A stretch of 64,000 nt of DNA from Pseudisothecium myosuroides (taxonomy: Eukaryota; Streptophyta; Bryopsida; Hypnales; Lembophyllaceae). The position numbers were made by a program, and so were the translations under genes. Positions 45,406 through 58,959 of this stretch are shown here, in pieces. Where the stretch lies: the NCBI GenBank assembly GCA_951799445.1, contig OX637296.1:12772001-12836000 (forward strand). The letters are read 5' to 3'. Every line of letters starts with the position of its first letter. Positions within the stretch are counted from its first letter, which is position 1. A model generated the notes under the pieces. The model made no database searches, was not told the DNA's origin, and saw nothing but the letters and a program-made list of their open reading frames with translations.

Positions 45406-46542
45406 TGGGCAATTTCATTAACCCCTAAAGGCCCAAGGCCTTTTTTTTGCCAAAAAACACTCAAAACTGTCATTTCTATTGCAAAGAGTAAAAAAAATTG
45501 AATTTTTTTTTTTTACATCTAACCTTAGGATCTTACACCTAACTAGTCTAAAAATGTATGGAAAAAATTTCAGAATTTTTGACCACACAAATTGCAAGAT
45601 ATCTACATTTAAAGTGAAAAAAACAAGTTTTTCAGCACATTGCGGGACTAGATGTTTTGACTTTAAACATTTTTAACTTAAAAGTTTTGCACTACAAAGT
45701 TTTGAGCTTTAAAACTTTACAAGAGAGAATTGAGTTGAGAGTCTAAGGGAAAAAAAATTCAAAGAAACTTAATTATCATTCTTAAAAAAATTGTTAAGTA
45801 AAAGTAGGTACAAAATAGAAGGAAAATCTAAAATATTCATATATTTTAGATGGAATTAAAATGCACTAATCCCAATGGTGAGATTTTCTAGAAAGTAAAC
45901 TAAACCGTGAAAAAAAAAATTGAAAAGTTTGAAAAATTGCATTTGAAAATGAATCCTACAAGTTATTTTTTCAAGAAGATGCTCTAACTGCCTGAAAAAC
46001 AAGAATGTCCATAACTTTCTCATAACAAATCCAAATGAAATGAATCAAAGCTTTCCAGATAGACAAAAATATAATCTATGAGAAAAAATATTATGAAAAA
46101 AAAATCAAATATTTGCAAATTTTTTTTTGTTGCCCGGATTGCCCCCCATCCCATATTTTGAGCTTATTTGGTCATAACTATTGTTCCCGGTCACTGATTG
46201 TGAAAAAAATTATATTTCCACAAAGCTTATCAGTTTTTCTATCTTCGAAAAAAGTTTTAAGAAAACACAAGAAAAATTCAGCCCATAGGTACCTGCCCAA
46301 AATCCCATTTGTCCCCTAAAGGGACAACGGTCCTTTAGGGGTTAAAATGGAAGTATTCCAAGTGCGACTTTGACAATGTGCCGTTTTTACCATCTAGAAT
46401 AGGTATAGATTTCAAAATGGCCATTCTAAACCATCCCCGAAACCATCTAGAAGTCTAGAACAAGTGTAGATTTCAGAATGGCCATTCTGAACTATAAATG
46501 GGCTGTTTTAAAGGAATATCGCCATTTTAATGAAATTGCCCA
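45406..46542. mobile_element. TGGGCAATTTC element split by a TTAA element
   Basis: Unit 2 copy of the 11,934 element, interrupted after TGGGCAATTTCATTAA. The rest resumes at 46,342 with TTAAAATGG. Confidence 0.8.
45422..46341 (+). mobile_element. TTAA-flanked element, subtype a (920 bp), nested
   Basis: CCCCTAAAGGCCC to GGTCCTTTAGGGG, flanked by TTAA at 45,418 and 46,342. Target is the TTAA inside the end of a TGGGCAATTTC element, intact in unit 1 at 11,946-11,949. Confidence 0.9.
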
Positions 46543-46892
46543 TATTAAAATAATAATGTATTAGATTCATTTTTGAAGGTTAATGCATAAAGCACTTAAT
46601 GTTGTTTTTGGCTATAGTGTTGGCAGTAATGCAAGTACTACAAGTATTGTGCAGGAGCAATGCAATTTTTTAAGTCACAAAAATGAATTAAAAAATTATT
46701 TAAGAAAAATTAAAAATCACTATAAATTCATTAAATATTAATAAATTAATTTAAACAATAATTTAGAATTCATCTAATATAATGAAATTCATTAAAAAAC
46801 TTTAATAAAAAAAAGTAACAATAATTAAAGATAAAATTTAAAAATCAATAAAAATATAAATATTCATTAAAACTAAATGAAAAATCAATGTT
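46543..46892. other. Very AT-rich stretch
   Basis: Counterpart of 12,086-12,420; near-pure A/T runs, no gene. Confidence 0.45.
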
Positions 46893-47990
46893 GGGTGAAT
46901 GCACGAATAGAACACTTGTACTATTTGTTGCGTTTTGTCACACCCTAGTTTTTTATTTTGTTTTTTGCCATAACTTCTGTATTTTAGCTCCAAATGACTC
47001 AAAATTTGTAGGCAAGCTACTCATAACCATTATACACCTTTCCTAATTTTTTGGTAATTTTAAAAAATAATTTACTATTTTTAAACAGCCTCAATAAATT
47101 CTCACAATGGGTGATTTAGGGATTTTTTGCACTTTTTTTAATCCAAAGAAACGAATTTTGAGCTGAAATTTGGAGAGAATAGTCTTCTAGTAGACTTATA
47201 GCTATGGTTCAAAGGATTTTAAAAAAAACTTAATTTTATGTGGTGTACAAGTCCACAAAAGGAGCTCCTTTCTGCGTTTTTTTTCAAAGGTATGAAACAT
47301 TATTTTGGTGCATATTTTGGTCAAAACCCATCACCAAAAAGTTTTCTAAAATGGACAGCTTTTAGATTTTTTTTTTAAAAAAAATCCTATTTTTTACAAA
47401 TTAAAATGTCAAAAGTGATATTTTCTTCACTAGAATTTTGGACTTAGAATTCACCCAAAAACCGGTGAAGAAAATACCACTTTTGACATTTTAATTTGTA
47501 AAAAATAGGATTGCTTTTTTATAAAAAAATCTAAAAAATTTCCATTTGAGAAAACTTTTTGGTGATGGATTTTGACCAAAATATGCACCAAAATAATGTT
47601 TCGTACCTTTGAAAAAAATTGCAGAAAGGAGCTCCTTTTGTGGACTTGTACACTATATAAAATTAAGTTTTTTTTAAAATCCTTTGAACTATAGCTATAA
47701 GTCTACTAGAAGACCATTCTCTCCAAATTTCAGCTCAAAATTCGTTTTTTTGGATTAAAAAAAGTGCAAAAAATCCCTAAATCACCCATTGTGAGAATTT
47801 ATTGGGGCTGTTTAAAAATAGTAAATTATTTTTTAAAATTACCAAAAAATTAGGAAAGGTATATAATGGTTATGAGTAGCTTTCCTACAAATTTTGAGTC
47901 ATTTGGAGCTATAAAACAGAAGTTATAGCCAAAAAAAAAATCAAAAACTAGGGTGTGACAAAAGGCTTTAAGTGTTTCGTGCATTCATCC
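46893..47990. mobile_element. 1.1-kb hairpin element, unit 2 only
   Basis: Starts GGGTGAATGCACG and ends CGTGCATTCATCC. The two halves are complementary almost throughout, with the centre near 47,440 (AGAATTTTGGACTTAGAATT). Flanks TGTT/TATT approximate a 4-base duplication. Absent from unit 1 at 12,420. Confidence 0.85.
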
Positions 47991-48842
47991 TATTGTACAA
48001 TGTAATACTTTTGACTACTACAAACTACTATTATAGAGCTTGGATGACCAAAAATTAGAAGAAAATGGATACATGTATGAACATTTTGATTTTTAGAACA
48101 TAATAAAAAGATTCAAAAAAAAAGATTCAAAAATCTATTATTCCTAACTTGCTTCTTTTCAACCATTTGTATCTTTGGGGAAAAAAATTGTATTCTCTAC
48201 ACTTGCGCAAAAATATTGCACTTTGAGCACATCAGGAAGGTGGACACTTTTTTTTAGAAAATCTTTTGTGGAATTGTATAACTTTAGTAGAAGTCCTTGT
48301 ATACAAATTTTGACCTTCAAATTTGCATTTCTTAATAAAAAAAAGTTCTAAAATCTCCAAAATGGCAAAAATAGACATCCAATTGAAAATTATTTTAAAA
48401 TAATAAAATAATTTTAAACAAGTAGAAAAATGTGCTCAATGTCTACAACTACCACATGTACCTTCATTTCAAATTTCATATAAAAATGATATATGATGCA
48501 AAAATTATGAAAAAAAAAAACATGTCCAAGGCCAAGAGGACAAAAAAAGGACAAGTATTTCTTGCAACGACCTTTGAATTCAATTTTTACAATTTAAAAA
48601 AAAAATCCATATGGTTAAATATGTTTGGTAGAACAATCTTGCTATTTTAATTCCATCTTAGAGCTATTAACAATTTAGTTTTTCCTTCAATCACATACCA
48701 CGTACTTAACAATTTCTTAAGGAATGAATATCAAGTATTTTTTTTGAATTTTTTTCCTAGACTTTCAACTCACATCTTCAATATAAAAATATTTAAAATC
48801 AAAATATTTAGTACAAAATTTTTTAACTAAGGAGATTCAAAG
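47991..48842. other. AT-rich shared stretch, unit 2
   Basis: Matches 12,420-13,031 and 14,549-14,784. The single TTAA at about 48,612 is the empty site for two unit 1 inserts. No gene. Confidence 0.4.
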
Positions 48843-49572
48843 AGGTGATTGCAAGAATTGGTATCGGTTGATTCTGGCATCACATGCATGTAGCGTAATG
48901 GACTTGCCTTTTGCTATGACTTTTGAAGCATGATGCCAATCAACGTGAAATTTATATTGAACATCTAGATGTTTTGATAGTTATCAAATCCTTTTTTTTT
49001 TCCTTAAATTAAAAAATTATTTTATATTTAAAAATCAATCTTGCTAATTTGTCACACTTTGAGTTTCAAGAGGTTTTAGTATTATTTTAGCATTATTTTA
49101 GCCCCCAAAATTAATGATTTAGAGCTGAAATTTTTATAGTCTCTTTCCATTAGGCAAGCATGTTTCTACTTAGAGGCATCTAAAAATACATTATGTTATG
49201 TCCTCGATACTTATACAAATAGGACTTTCTTGCGCTCGCACTTTTTAACATTGAGGGTGGTTTTAAGATCATTTAAAAAAAATCTCATCACCAACAAGTC
49301 GTCACAAATGGCCAATTTTTAGTTAGTTTTTTTAAACTAAAAATTGGACACACCTTTTTTATGAAAAACTGGGACATAGTATTGGTGGGTATAAGTAAGA
49401 TTGTGTAGTACTCAAATTTGACACTTATCAATAGTACAATAGATCTACAATACAATCGATAGACAAATATCGACCAACGAGGTTTTCCTTCTAGTACTTA
49501 TAATATTGAGTTCTAAAACTCAAAAGTTTGACAAAACGCTAAAAATTGACCCACCAATTCTTGCAATCATCC
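48843..49572. mobile_element. Old GGGTGATTGCA-type element, unit 2
   Basis: Counterpart of 14,785-15,711 without the nested insert. Ends AGGTGATTGCAAGAATTGG and AATTCTTGCAATCATCC. Confidence 0.6.
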
Positions 49573-49822
49573 AAAGTCAAATAATCTAATCAAAGAACAT
49601 GTTCAAAAACATGTTTTCTTCATTTTAAATGCAAATATGTTACAATCTACATAGTGAAAGTTTTTTATATTTCTTCCCCACATTATTATATTAGTGTAGT
49701 ACAAGATCATATGGTTAATTAGGTATGCAAAAAAATATAGTAAAGTTTTTTACTCTTTGCAATAAAAATGACAATTTTGAATGGGTTTTGATGAAAAAAG
49801 GGCCTTGGGACTTTAGGGATTA

Positions 49823-50665
49823 GGGTGATTGCAAGAAACACTTGTACTATTTGTTGCATTTTGCATTTTTGGACTTTTAGTACTTTTAGTACTATGAGTC
49901 ACCTTTAGTACTATTGAAGGCATGGAACATAAAATTTGAATGGTCAATTGGATTTCAAATTTACTATTCTGACAACATGTGATGTTCATCATTGGATGAC
50001 AAAAATGGATGGAAATACTTAATTTGCCATTAAAAAATAATTTACATTGGCAGATAGAAGGTATTACAAGCCCCAGCAGTACTATTGAGTCTTTTTGTGT
50101 ACCCTGAAGTACTATTTTGAGCCACATGCTACAATTTATCCTAGAAAATGAGACTTTTACATTTCTATTTTTGAAAATTAGTAAATGAGTTTGAAAAATT
50201 TATTTTAAAAATGGCCATTGTTGCCGACTAAGAGCAAAGTAGGAAGATCAAAGTTAGAACTAAAAAAACATTTTTAATTCAACATAAATTCAACCTGAAT
50301 ATAGCACACTTTAGGCCAATATAAAACACACTTGGAAATTTTTTTGGAAATCCCTCTCTTGAGAAGGTGTATTTATATTAGAAGAGCTAGCCTACCAAAT
50401 TTGATGATGTAACTCTTCAAAAAAGGTACTCGATAGTACTAAAAAACACCAAAACCGCATGTGTGACATCTATTCAAAATTCAGTTTCACCTATTAAATT
50501 AATTTTGAAAAAATTGAAATAATTCAAGTGCATTTTTTATTGCTATAGGAAGCTTGCTTTTGAATTTCATGTTCATTCAATCATTTTTTCAATACTTATG
50601 GCACAAAACAACTTCCGCATTGAACGTGTGACGGAAAATAGTACAGGTGTTTCTTGCAATCACCC
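49823..50665. mobile_element. GGGTGATTGCA element (843 bp), unit 2 only
   Basis: Ends GGGTGATTGCAAGAAACACT and GTGTTTCTTGCAATCACCC, flanked by ATTA at 49,819 and 50,666. Unit 1 shows the single ATTA at about 15,959. Contains AGTACTTTTAGTACTATGAG repeats. A minus-strand open frame at 49,813-50,127 lies over the element end and is not called. Confidence 0.8.
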
Positions 50666-51029
50666 ATTAACACTCAATACAAATGAAAATGTCGCCTATG
50701 AAAATATTATCATAAATTTGTAAGTGACATTTTATAAGTTCGAGAAAAGCCAGTTGCAAATAGCTTCATGATTGTCTTGTTTGATTGAAAAATTGGTGGT
50801 CACCGTATTGGATGTCTGACGTTGCACATTGTATTAAACAAGTATTGAGTATGTGTGATATTTTTGTTGAATAATAAGGTTTTAGGATTTGAAATTTTTT
50901 TATCCCGCGGTAAATGGATTAGTCCTATATGGTTGGCTCTCAAGAGTGACGTAGAAAGCCAAGACTATGTCATCAAAGGTGACTGCCAATAAGGCCAATT
51001 GCGGGTGGGGGCGTATGCAAGTGAGTGAA

Positions 51030-51751
51030 GGGTGATTGCAAGAAACATCTATTCTATTTCTTGTCACACATCACAAGCTCATCTTGTTTTGGGCCATAAC
51101 TTTTGCGTTCTTGTTCCAAATTATCCAAAATTTATAAATAAGGTATTCATTATTATTATATACCTTGTCTAATTTTTGGGAATTTATAAAAATGTTTTAT
51201 TATCCAAAAATAGCCTGTGATTTTATATCACAACACTCAATCTGTTTTTTTTAAGCAAAGTAGTACCCAAAGAAACAAATTTAGAGCTGAAATTTAGAAG
51301 AAATGGTCTTCTAGTAGACTTGTAGCTATTGACCAAAGTAATTCTAAAAATAATTAATTTTATATGGTGTAGAAGTCCACAAAATGAGCTCATTCAATTG
51401 GTATTTCAAAACATGTAAAATATTATTTTGGTGGTTCTTTTGGTGAATGACCATCTTCATATGGTTGTTACAAATATGCAATTCTTTTTTTTTTATTAAT
51501 TCTTTTTTTAATTAATTAAAACATCAAAGTATTTATTTTCTTGAGATTTGGCACATTTCTCGTTCTCCTACTTAGAAAATTTTCTTATGCTGTTGTTTTG
51601 GTGGTTACCTTCATCTTAAAGGTATATACATTAGCCCTAATTTATTTTTTTAAATTAAAAATTTCTTTTCTAATTTTAAAGTACTCCAAAAAAAATCATG
51701 AGTATTATTAAAGAACGCAGCAAATAATACAGGTGTTTCTTGCAATCACCC
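51030..51751. mobile_element. GGGTGATTGCA element (722 bp), unit 2 copy
   Basis: Ends GGGTGATTGCAAGAAACATC and GTGTTTCTTGCAATCACCC. Same location as 16,346-21,302 in unit 1, where it is split by the 4-kb element; here it is whole. Confidence 0.75.
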
Positions 51752-54200
51752 TCAAGGGTGGACCACAAGTGGTTTGAAGGGCCACTGTGGGTGGCGTGAA
51801 GGAGTAAATGCGGGTCCTTCAACAAGTAACTAAGAATGGTTGAAGAGAAAGTGCGGGAAGCAATCTCTTTCAAAAAGGCTATATTGCAAAAATAAAAGAA
51901 GAGGTTCATATATAAATCTCCACACCTAATTTTTATTTTAATATCAACATAAAAAATAATGCAAGATTAGAATTTTTTTTGCAAATTACAAATACAATAT
52001 ATAAAAGGAAGTATTAGATATTTGTCCTTTATTTCTTTGTTTAAATATCAACATGACAAATAATAGTCTGACATGATTACAAAGAGTCATTGAAAATTGA
52101 AAAATATAAAAAGGGGAAGTCTTTGCTTAATCCTCACTTTTTATACTTTATTTTTGAAATCAACGTGACAAATAAGTCATAATTAGGAAGAGTCTTGAAA
52201 AACTAAAAGTTAAAGTTTTTACTTAATTTTCCACCCTTTATTTTTAGTTCTTCAATCAACGCGACAAATTACACTTGAATAGGATGAGTCATTGAGAATT
52301 GCAAAATATAAATGGAAAAGTTTTAACTTAAATCTCCACACTTCAATATTTTATTAAAAGAATCATACTACTATAGTGACAAATAATTCATGATTAGAAG
52401 GAGTCTAGAAAATTTCAAGAATAAATAAGAAGTTTTTATTTAAACAGTCTCCCTTTATTTTTATTTTTAAATCAATAGGACAAATTATACATGAGAAGAA
52501 TGATCTTTTGTGAATTGAAAAATATAGTTGGGCATGTTCTTACTTCAATCTTCCTATTATATTTTATTTTTAAATCAAAGTAATAAATAATACATGATTG
52601 GATAGAATTATCTTTTTAAGATGATTTTTGAAGATTTTAAAAACTAAATGGAAGAAAATCTTACTTAAAAATTACACCCATTATTTTTTAACTATAAATT
52701 CAGAGTGACCAATCATTCATAATTAAAAGTCTTAGAAAATTGCAAAAAATAAATAGAATATTTCTTACTTAAATCTCCATTTTTTATTTTTCATTTTATT
52801 GTCAACATGACAAATGATTTATGATTATGAGGGCTCTTAGAAAATAATCCAAAATTTTGTAAGAAATTTTTTTATTTTTAATAAATCACTACCATCAATT
52901 TTTTACTTTTAAATCAATGCAAAAATTTGCTCATGATTAGGAAGATTCTTTGAGAATTGCAAATATTGAAAGAAGAAGGTATTGCTTAAATCTCAACTTT
53001 TAGAAGAAAGCCTATAAAGAAAGGAATATATACCTATGTGTTAGAAAATGCTTTAAGAGCCTAATGGCTATATGGACCTCCTACCTTAATCTTTTTCTAT
53101 TCTCACTTGATTGAAGAATATAAAAAAGGACATGATAATGCATGTCTCTTTTTGTCAAAGCAGACAAAATTTTGCAAGTCAAAGAAATGATTGCCCATTT
53201 GGAATAGATTCAAAGATAGAACCAAAGAAGATCATTGGTCTTAATATCATTGTAAACAAAGAAGATGTTTGGATTTTGTCACATGTGATGAGTTGTAAAA
53301 AAATAGTATAATTTACACAACGAGATTGAATAAAGTTAATTATAAATTTGCAAGACACCACATAGATAGAAGTAGGTAGTAAGAGCTATCCTTGTTGCCT
53401 CCAATAGCCCCTCCAATTATTGGGACACTTATAGTTTAGATGTCTAACAAGTAACTTACAACATGTTACAATACATGCATTGTGTATTCATGGTTTCACA
53501 CATAAATGACATTGCGACCCTTTGAATTTAGATTATAAAAGTATCAAAATTTATAGACACTATAAAATGATATCTAACTAGAGCTTGACCTATTCATATT
53601 GTTTTCTTAGCTTCTTTGAGAAACATCTAATAAGAAAACAAGGCAATATAGTTCAATTAGCAATTTCACATGAATGATCAATGTTTTTTATTTGATCAAT
53701 ACACCAGAGCAAAAGTTATGCCACCCTAAGCTCAAAAGGCAATTTGTTGGTCAGCACCAAAAAAATAATAATAATTCAAAATGACTTTTAAATTTTTTTG
53801 CTTCTCTTTGAAAATACATAGAAAACTTTTATCCATTCCATTTGGACTAGTGATGAGAAAATTATGGAGAATCTTGTTTTCAGGCACTAATAGCATTTTC
53901 TTCAAAAAATAACTTCTAGGATTCATTTCTAAACTTAATTTTTATAATTTTGAAAGAAAAAAAATTCCACATAGTTTAGTTTGCTTGTTGGAACAATCTC
54001 ACCTTTGGAATTAGTGTATTTCAAATTTTCAATTCCATTTTGGAACTATTAACGATTAAGCTTTTTTTAATTTTATACCTATTTACGTATAACAATGTCT
54101 TTTTTTAAATTTTCTATAATGAAAATCAGGTGTTCCTTTTGGGATTTTTTTTCCTTTAACTTTCAATTCAATTCTTCAATATAAAAAATTCAAAACTATC
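51752..54200. other. AT-rich stretch, unit 2, no gene
   Basis: 52,000-52,600 has degenerate repeats of about 100 bases (AATCAACATGACAAATAAT, TTACTTAAATCTCCA). From 52,620 on it follows 22,730-24,289 of unit 1. No conserved frame. Confidence 0.4.
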
Positions 54201-55075
54201 CTATTGGTCCAAAAACTAAATCATTTTTGAATAACTACCTTGGTCATAGGTCAATGTCCTTCTAGACTAAGCTCCTAAAGGACTAAGGGTGTTTTTTAAG
54301 AAATTGTCAAAAAATTCTATTTTTTAATGCATTATCCAAAACTGAAAATAAAAACTGTATTTTTTCACTTTAAATGTACAAAAGTGTAGTAGATCACTGT
54401 GACAATGTGTTGGAAAGAATGATAATAATGTTTGAAGTGAGAAAAAGAACTTTTTTTCATTCTTGAGAAACGAGGTCAAGCAGACTTCGAGCCCTCTTGG
54501 AGTAAATTTTTGTTTTTGATGAATTTGTGCCTTTCCACCATTGAGTTTTAAATCTTGTTGGGTACATTCATACAAAATTTTAGAAGCAAATATAGAGTCT
54601 AGCTTATTCAAAATCACCTTAGAATCCAACAAGGTTAAGTGAACTAGCAATACAATAGTTATTTTTTGATGATTTCTTGGGCAATTAGGAAAATTTTAAT
54701 TTTAAATCCAAATTATGGTAAAAATTTAGAGACAAAAATTTGGAATATGTGACAAAAAATTTAAAGACTTTGACTTCACAAATTGCAAGATAATATGGTT
54801 GATTAGGGCTTAAAGTGAGAAGAAAATGTTTTTTTAGAAACCACCTTGACATAGCTAACAAAGTTTGACTTCTTCTAGAATTTGATTTAAAAACTAACTT
54901 TTGTTTTTTGAAAAATTTATTCCATTTTTATTAGTTACATACCTGTATGCAAAATTTCAAAAGTCAATGTGGGTTCTAGCAAGAGATGCTTGAAAGTTAC
55001 ATACATGCAAAATTTCAAAAGTTAATGTGGGTTCTAGCAAGAGATGCTTGAAAGATGCCTAAATTTTCCAAATTG
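54201..55075 (+). repeat. Within-unit repeat, unit 2 copy
   Basis: Counterpart of 24,290-25,700, also similar to 61,109-63,140. It contains a 62-base tandem duplication (54,934-54,995 and 54,996-55,053, each starting GTTACATAC) that unit 1 lacks. Confidence 0.6.
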
Positions 55076-55944
55076 CCCCCAAACCACTCAAAATAGCTAT
55101 TTCTATTGCAAAGAGCAAAAAAAATTAAAAATGAAATGTTGGCATATCTAATCGTAGGATTTTGCAATACACTAGTGTGGAAATGTGTGGAAGAAATTTC
55201 AAAAAATTGACTACATAGACCACAAGATAAATGCATTCAAAGTGAAGAGAATATAGATTTTTTTGCACTATGACAAGCTAGTTTACAAGACTTTGATCCT
55301 CATAACTTGAATTTTTTGCACTAAATATTTTGAATTATAAAATTTTAATCATTAAACCTAGAATTGAGAGTCTAGGAAGAAAATCCAAAAAATAATAATG
55401 TGATTTTCATTCTTTAAAAGATTGTTAAATAGAAATAGGTACAAGATAGAGGGAAAAATTAAACCATTAACAACTCTAAGAGGGAATTAGAACATACTAA
55501 TTTTAATTGTAAGATTGTTCTAACAATCAAATTCTACCTTATAGAACTTTTTGTTTTGAAAAATGTGAAAATTGAACTAAAAAATGTATTCTATATATTA
55601 TTTTTTCAGAACAAATGCTTTTATTGCCCGCAAAACGAGATGTTCAATGACTTTTGCATCACAAATCCAAATGGAATGAATCAAAACTTTCCATATAGAC
55701 AAAAATACAATCTATGAAAAAAAACATTTTTATTTCAAGTTTTTTTGGATTTCTTTTGTTGCCCGCCAAGTTAAAAATTTCAGCTTATTATATTATAACT
55801 TTGTTCATGGGCATTGATTGAAATAAAAATTATATTTACCAAAAGCTAATAAGTATTTCTATCTTGTGAAAAAGTTTTTGTTCATAGGAACTTGTCTAAA
55901 ATCCATTTTGTTCCCCATAGAAACAGTGGGACTTTAGAGGTTAA
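55076..55944 (+). mobile_element. Old diverged relative of the TTAA elements, unit 2
   Basis: Counterpart of 25,701-26,566; ends with GGGACTTTAGAGGTTAA. Confidence 0.55.
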
Positions 55945-56246
55945 ATTGTCAAATACCTAAAATGAACTTTTCAGTGTGGGCTTAATAGCAAACCACATTT
56001 GTATGTAAAACTATTAGTTTTCTTTTTCAAACTTGAAAAAATTATCAAAGGTTCTAGCCAAGTGTGTTGCTATTCATGCATCACTATCTATTACTTGAAG
56101 TCCTACTGAAGACCCAAAGTCTATTAATTAAAAAGACAATTAGAATTTGGGTAGGTGATGATGAAGTAAAAATGAACAAATGTTTCTGAAAATTGGATAC
56201 AAGATGGGTGTATGACCCCAAGATTGACCCTCTTTGCATAAATTAA

Positions 56247-57156
56247 CCCCTAACGGACCGAGGCCTTTTTTCTGCCAAAAAACACTGAAAACTGCCATTT
56301 CTATAGCAAAGAGTAAAAAAAATATAAATTGTTTTTTTTCACGTCTAACCATTGGATCTTACACCTCACTAGTATAAAAAAGTGTGGAAAAAATTTCAGA
56401 ATTTTTGACAGCACAAATTGCAAGATATTTGAGTTTAAAGTGGGAAAAACAAGTTTTCTAGCACATTGCCGGACTAGATTTTTTACTTTGAACATTTTTA
56501 ACTCAAAATTTTTGCACTACAGAGTTTTTAGCTTTAAATCTTTAAAGTAGAGAATTGAGATGAGAGTCTAATAAAAAAAAATTCAAAAAAATTTAATTTT
56601 CATTCTTAAAAAAATTGTTAAGTAGAAGTAGGTACAAGATAGAAGGAAAATCTAAAATATTAATATCTTCTAGATGAAATTGAAAATGCACTAATTCCAA
56701 TGGTGAGACTGTTCTAGCAAGTAAACTCAACCAAGCAAAAAAAAATTTGAAAAATTTGAAAAATTGCATTCAGAAATGAATCCTACAAGTTATTTTTTTC
56801 AAGAAAATGCTCTAATTGCCCCCAAAACAAGAATTTCCATAACTTTCTCATAACAAATCCAAATTAAATAAATCAAAGCTTTCTACATAGAAAAAAATAT
56901 AGTCTATGAGAAAAAAATTCAAAACTTTTTAATACTTTTTTTTTGTTGCCCCCCGTCCCCTGTTTTGAGCTTATTGCCTTATTTGGTCATAACTTTTATT
57001 CCTGGGTACCAATTGTGAAAAAAATTATATTCCCACGAAGCTTATTATTTTTTCTATCTTCAAAAAAAGTTCCAAAAAATCACAACAAAAATTCAGCCCG
57101 TAGGTACCTACCCGAAATTCCATTTGTGTCCCAAAGGGACACTAGTCCTTTAGGGG
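56247..57156 (+). mobile_element. TTAA-flanked element, subtype a (910 bp), unit 2
   Basis: CCCCTAACGGACC to GTCCTTTAGGGG, flanked by TTAA at 56,243 and TTTAA at 57,157. Unit 1 has the empty site GCATAAATTTAAAAAAAAA at 26,813. Confidence 0.88.
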
Positions 57157-57944
57157 TTTAAAAAAATTGGATTCGATGCTTGGATTTAATATTCAAGTTA
57201 TCCAAAAAAATCTGGGCAATTCAGGCAATTTTAGCATCTTCAGCTAAATTTTTCATCTACTTATAAAATTAGGTATATATGGAAATTACATGATACAATA
57301 TGCAATTGTAAGAGAAAACAATTTTTATTAAAAAAAAACTCTCATTCCAAGAGGAGTCGAAATTCTACTAATCCTACCGGGCAAGGTTGAAAAAAATATT
57401 TTCACCTAAATACAAATGCTATTATTTAGAAATCTTTACTTTTAAAGTTTTCAATTTTTTTCCATATATTCCAAATAATTGTCTCTAAGTTCTTACAAAT
57501 TGGATTTCACATTAAAAAAATTCTTATTATATCAAAAAACATAAAAAAAAAAATCCTATTGTATTCCCCATGATCTTGACTTCCTTGTATTGCAAGGTGA
57601 TTTAAAATAAAGTAGGCCCCTTATTTGCTTCAAAAATTGTGCATGCATGTACCTAACAAGATTTAATACTCAATAATATAGAGAAAAAAATTTGTTTCAA
57701 GAAGGCTCAAAGTCTATTGGCCTTGTCTTGTAGGAATGAATTTTTTTTTCTCACTTCAAATGTTATATTTTTCAATTAATACACTCAAATGGGTTGAAAT
57801 TTTTGATGCACTTCCATAATAAATCTACTGCAATTTTGAATGTTTGAAATTTAAAAATGGATTTTTGAAAAAAATTCTGGTCAATGTACTAAAAAATAGT
57901 AGGTTTTGATTTTTTTTAAATTGACTCCCCCTAGTCTTTTAGGG
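57157..57944. other. AT-rich shared stretch, unit 2
   Basis: Contains the empty sites for the 27,318 element (57,663) and the 28,288 insert (57,708). No gene. Confidence 0.45.
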
Positions 57945-57948
57945 TTAA

Positions 57949-58552
57949 CCTCTAAAGGACCATAAGGCCACCACGTGGCTTTTGCAACTACATTTGTAAA
58001 AGATTCAATATGTTAGCCTCACTAACAGCTCATGAACAACAAAGAAATCCTAGATGATTTTTTTTGCTAAATTTGTTGGTGCAATCCGATTGAAAAATGA
58101 TCTAGTGTGCGATTTTTGGTGAATTTTTTGAAAATGGTGAAGACGCTCTTGGCTGTTACTTCATATTTTCATATCTTTTTTTCTATAATCCAAAATTATT
58201 TGAAAAAAATTATACATCAATATCATGATAATAGGTACTCATGGAAAAAAAATCAAAGCTTTTTTTAGCATTTTCGAGCATTTTGATTTCAACATTTGCA
58301 TTTCAGTGCATGTACAAAATACTCCCTAACTAAACATCTTTCATCAATCTTGTCAACGGTAGCAGTTTCTCAAAAATTGTGCGATTTTGTCCATCTTTTT
58401 TTCATTGGGAATCTACATAAGTCTTCTTTCATTTGAATGGAGGCGATCATCAAAATTATTTCACACCAATGAGGAATTATGCTTGTTATAAGAACTAGCC
58501 AAGATAACCCCACTACGAGAGCTATACTCAAACACCCCTGGTCCTTTAGGGA
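57949..58552. mobile_element. TTAA-flanked element of another family (604 bp), unit 2 only
   Basis: Begins CCTCTAAAGGACCATAAGG and ends CCCCTGGTCCTTTAGGGA, flanked by TTAA at 57,945 and 58,553. Unit 1 has the single TTAA at 29,416. Only the first 13 or so end bases resemble the 0.92-kb family; the interior does not. Confidence 0.8.
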
Positions 58553-58959
58553 TTAAGGTTCCAAATGTATTGTTTCCTAGTGATTCTAAAACCCATTTTA
58601 TGTAGGATCTTACAATGTGTTGAACAAAAGTACCATGACATGTCTATATAAAAAAATTGAAATGCTTATCTTGACAATTTACCACTACTTTCTAGGGTTG
58701 ATTTTTTTGTACAATTTTTCACCACTTTGCTACAAAGAAACAACACTAAGGCTAATTCTCTTAAAAGAAAATTAAATTTTTTCTTACAAAACAATTAGAT
58801 TCTTGCTTTATTGAAAATCCAATAGCCAAATTTTATTCAATGGATATATGGATATCACCATGTAGCACCTAAGTATGAGAAGAGTATTTAAAAAAATAGC
58901 TCACTACTTTTTGAAAATGAAAAAAAACCCTGTTGCTAAGGTATGAGCACCTGAAAGAG

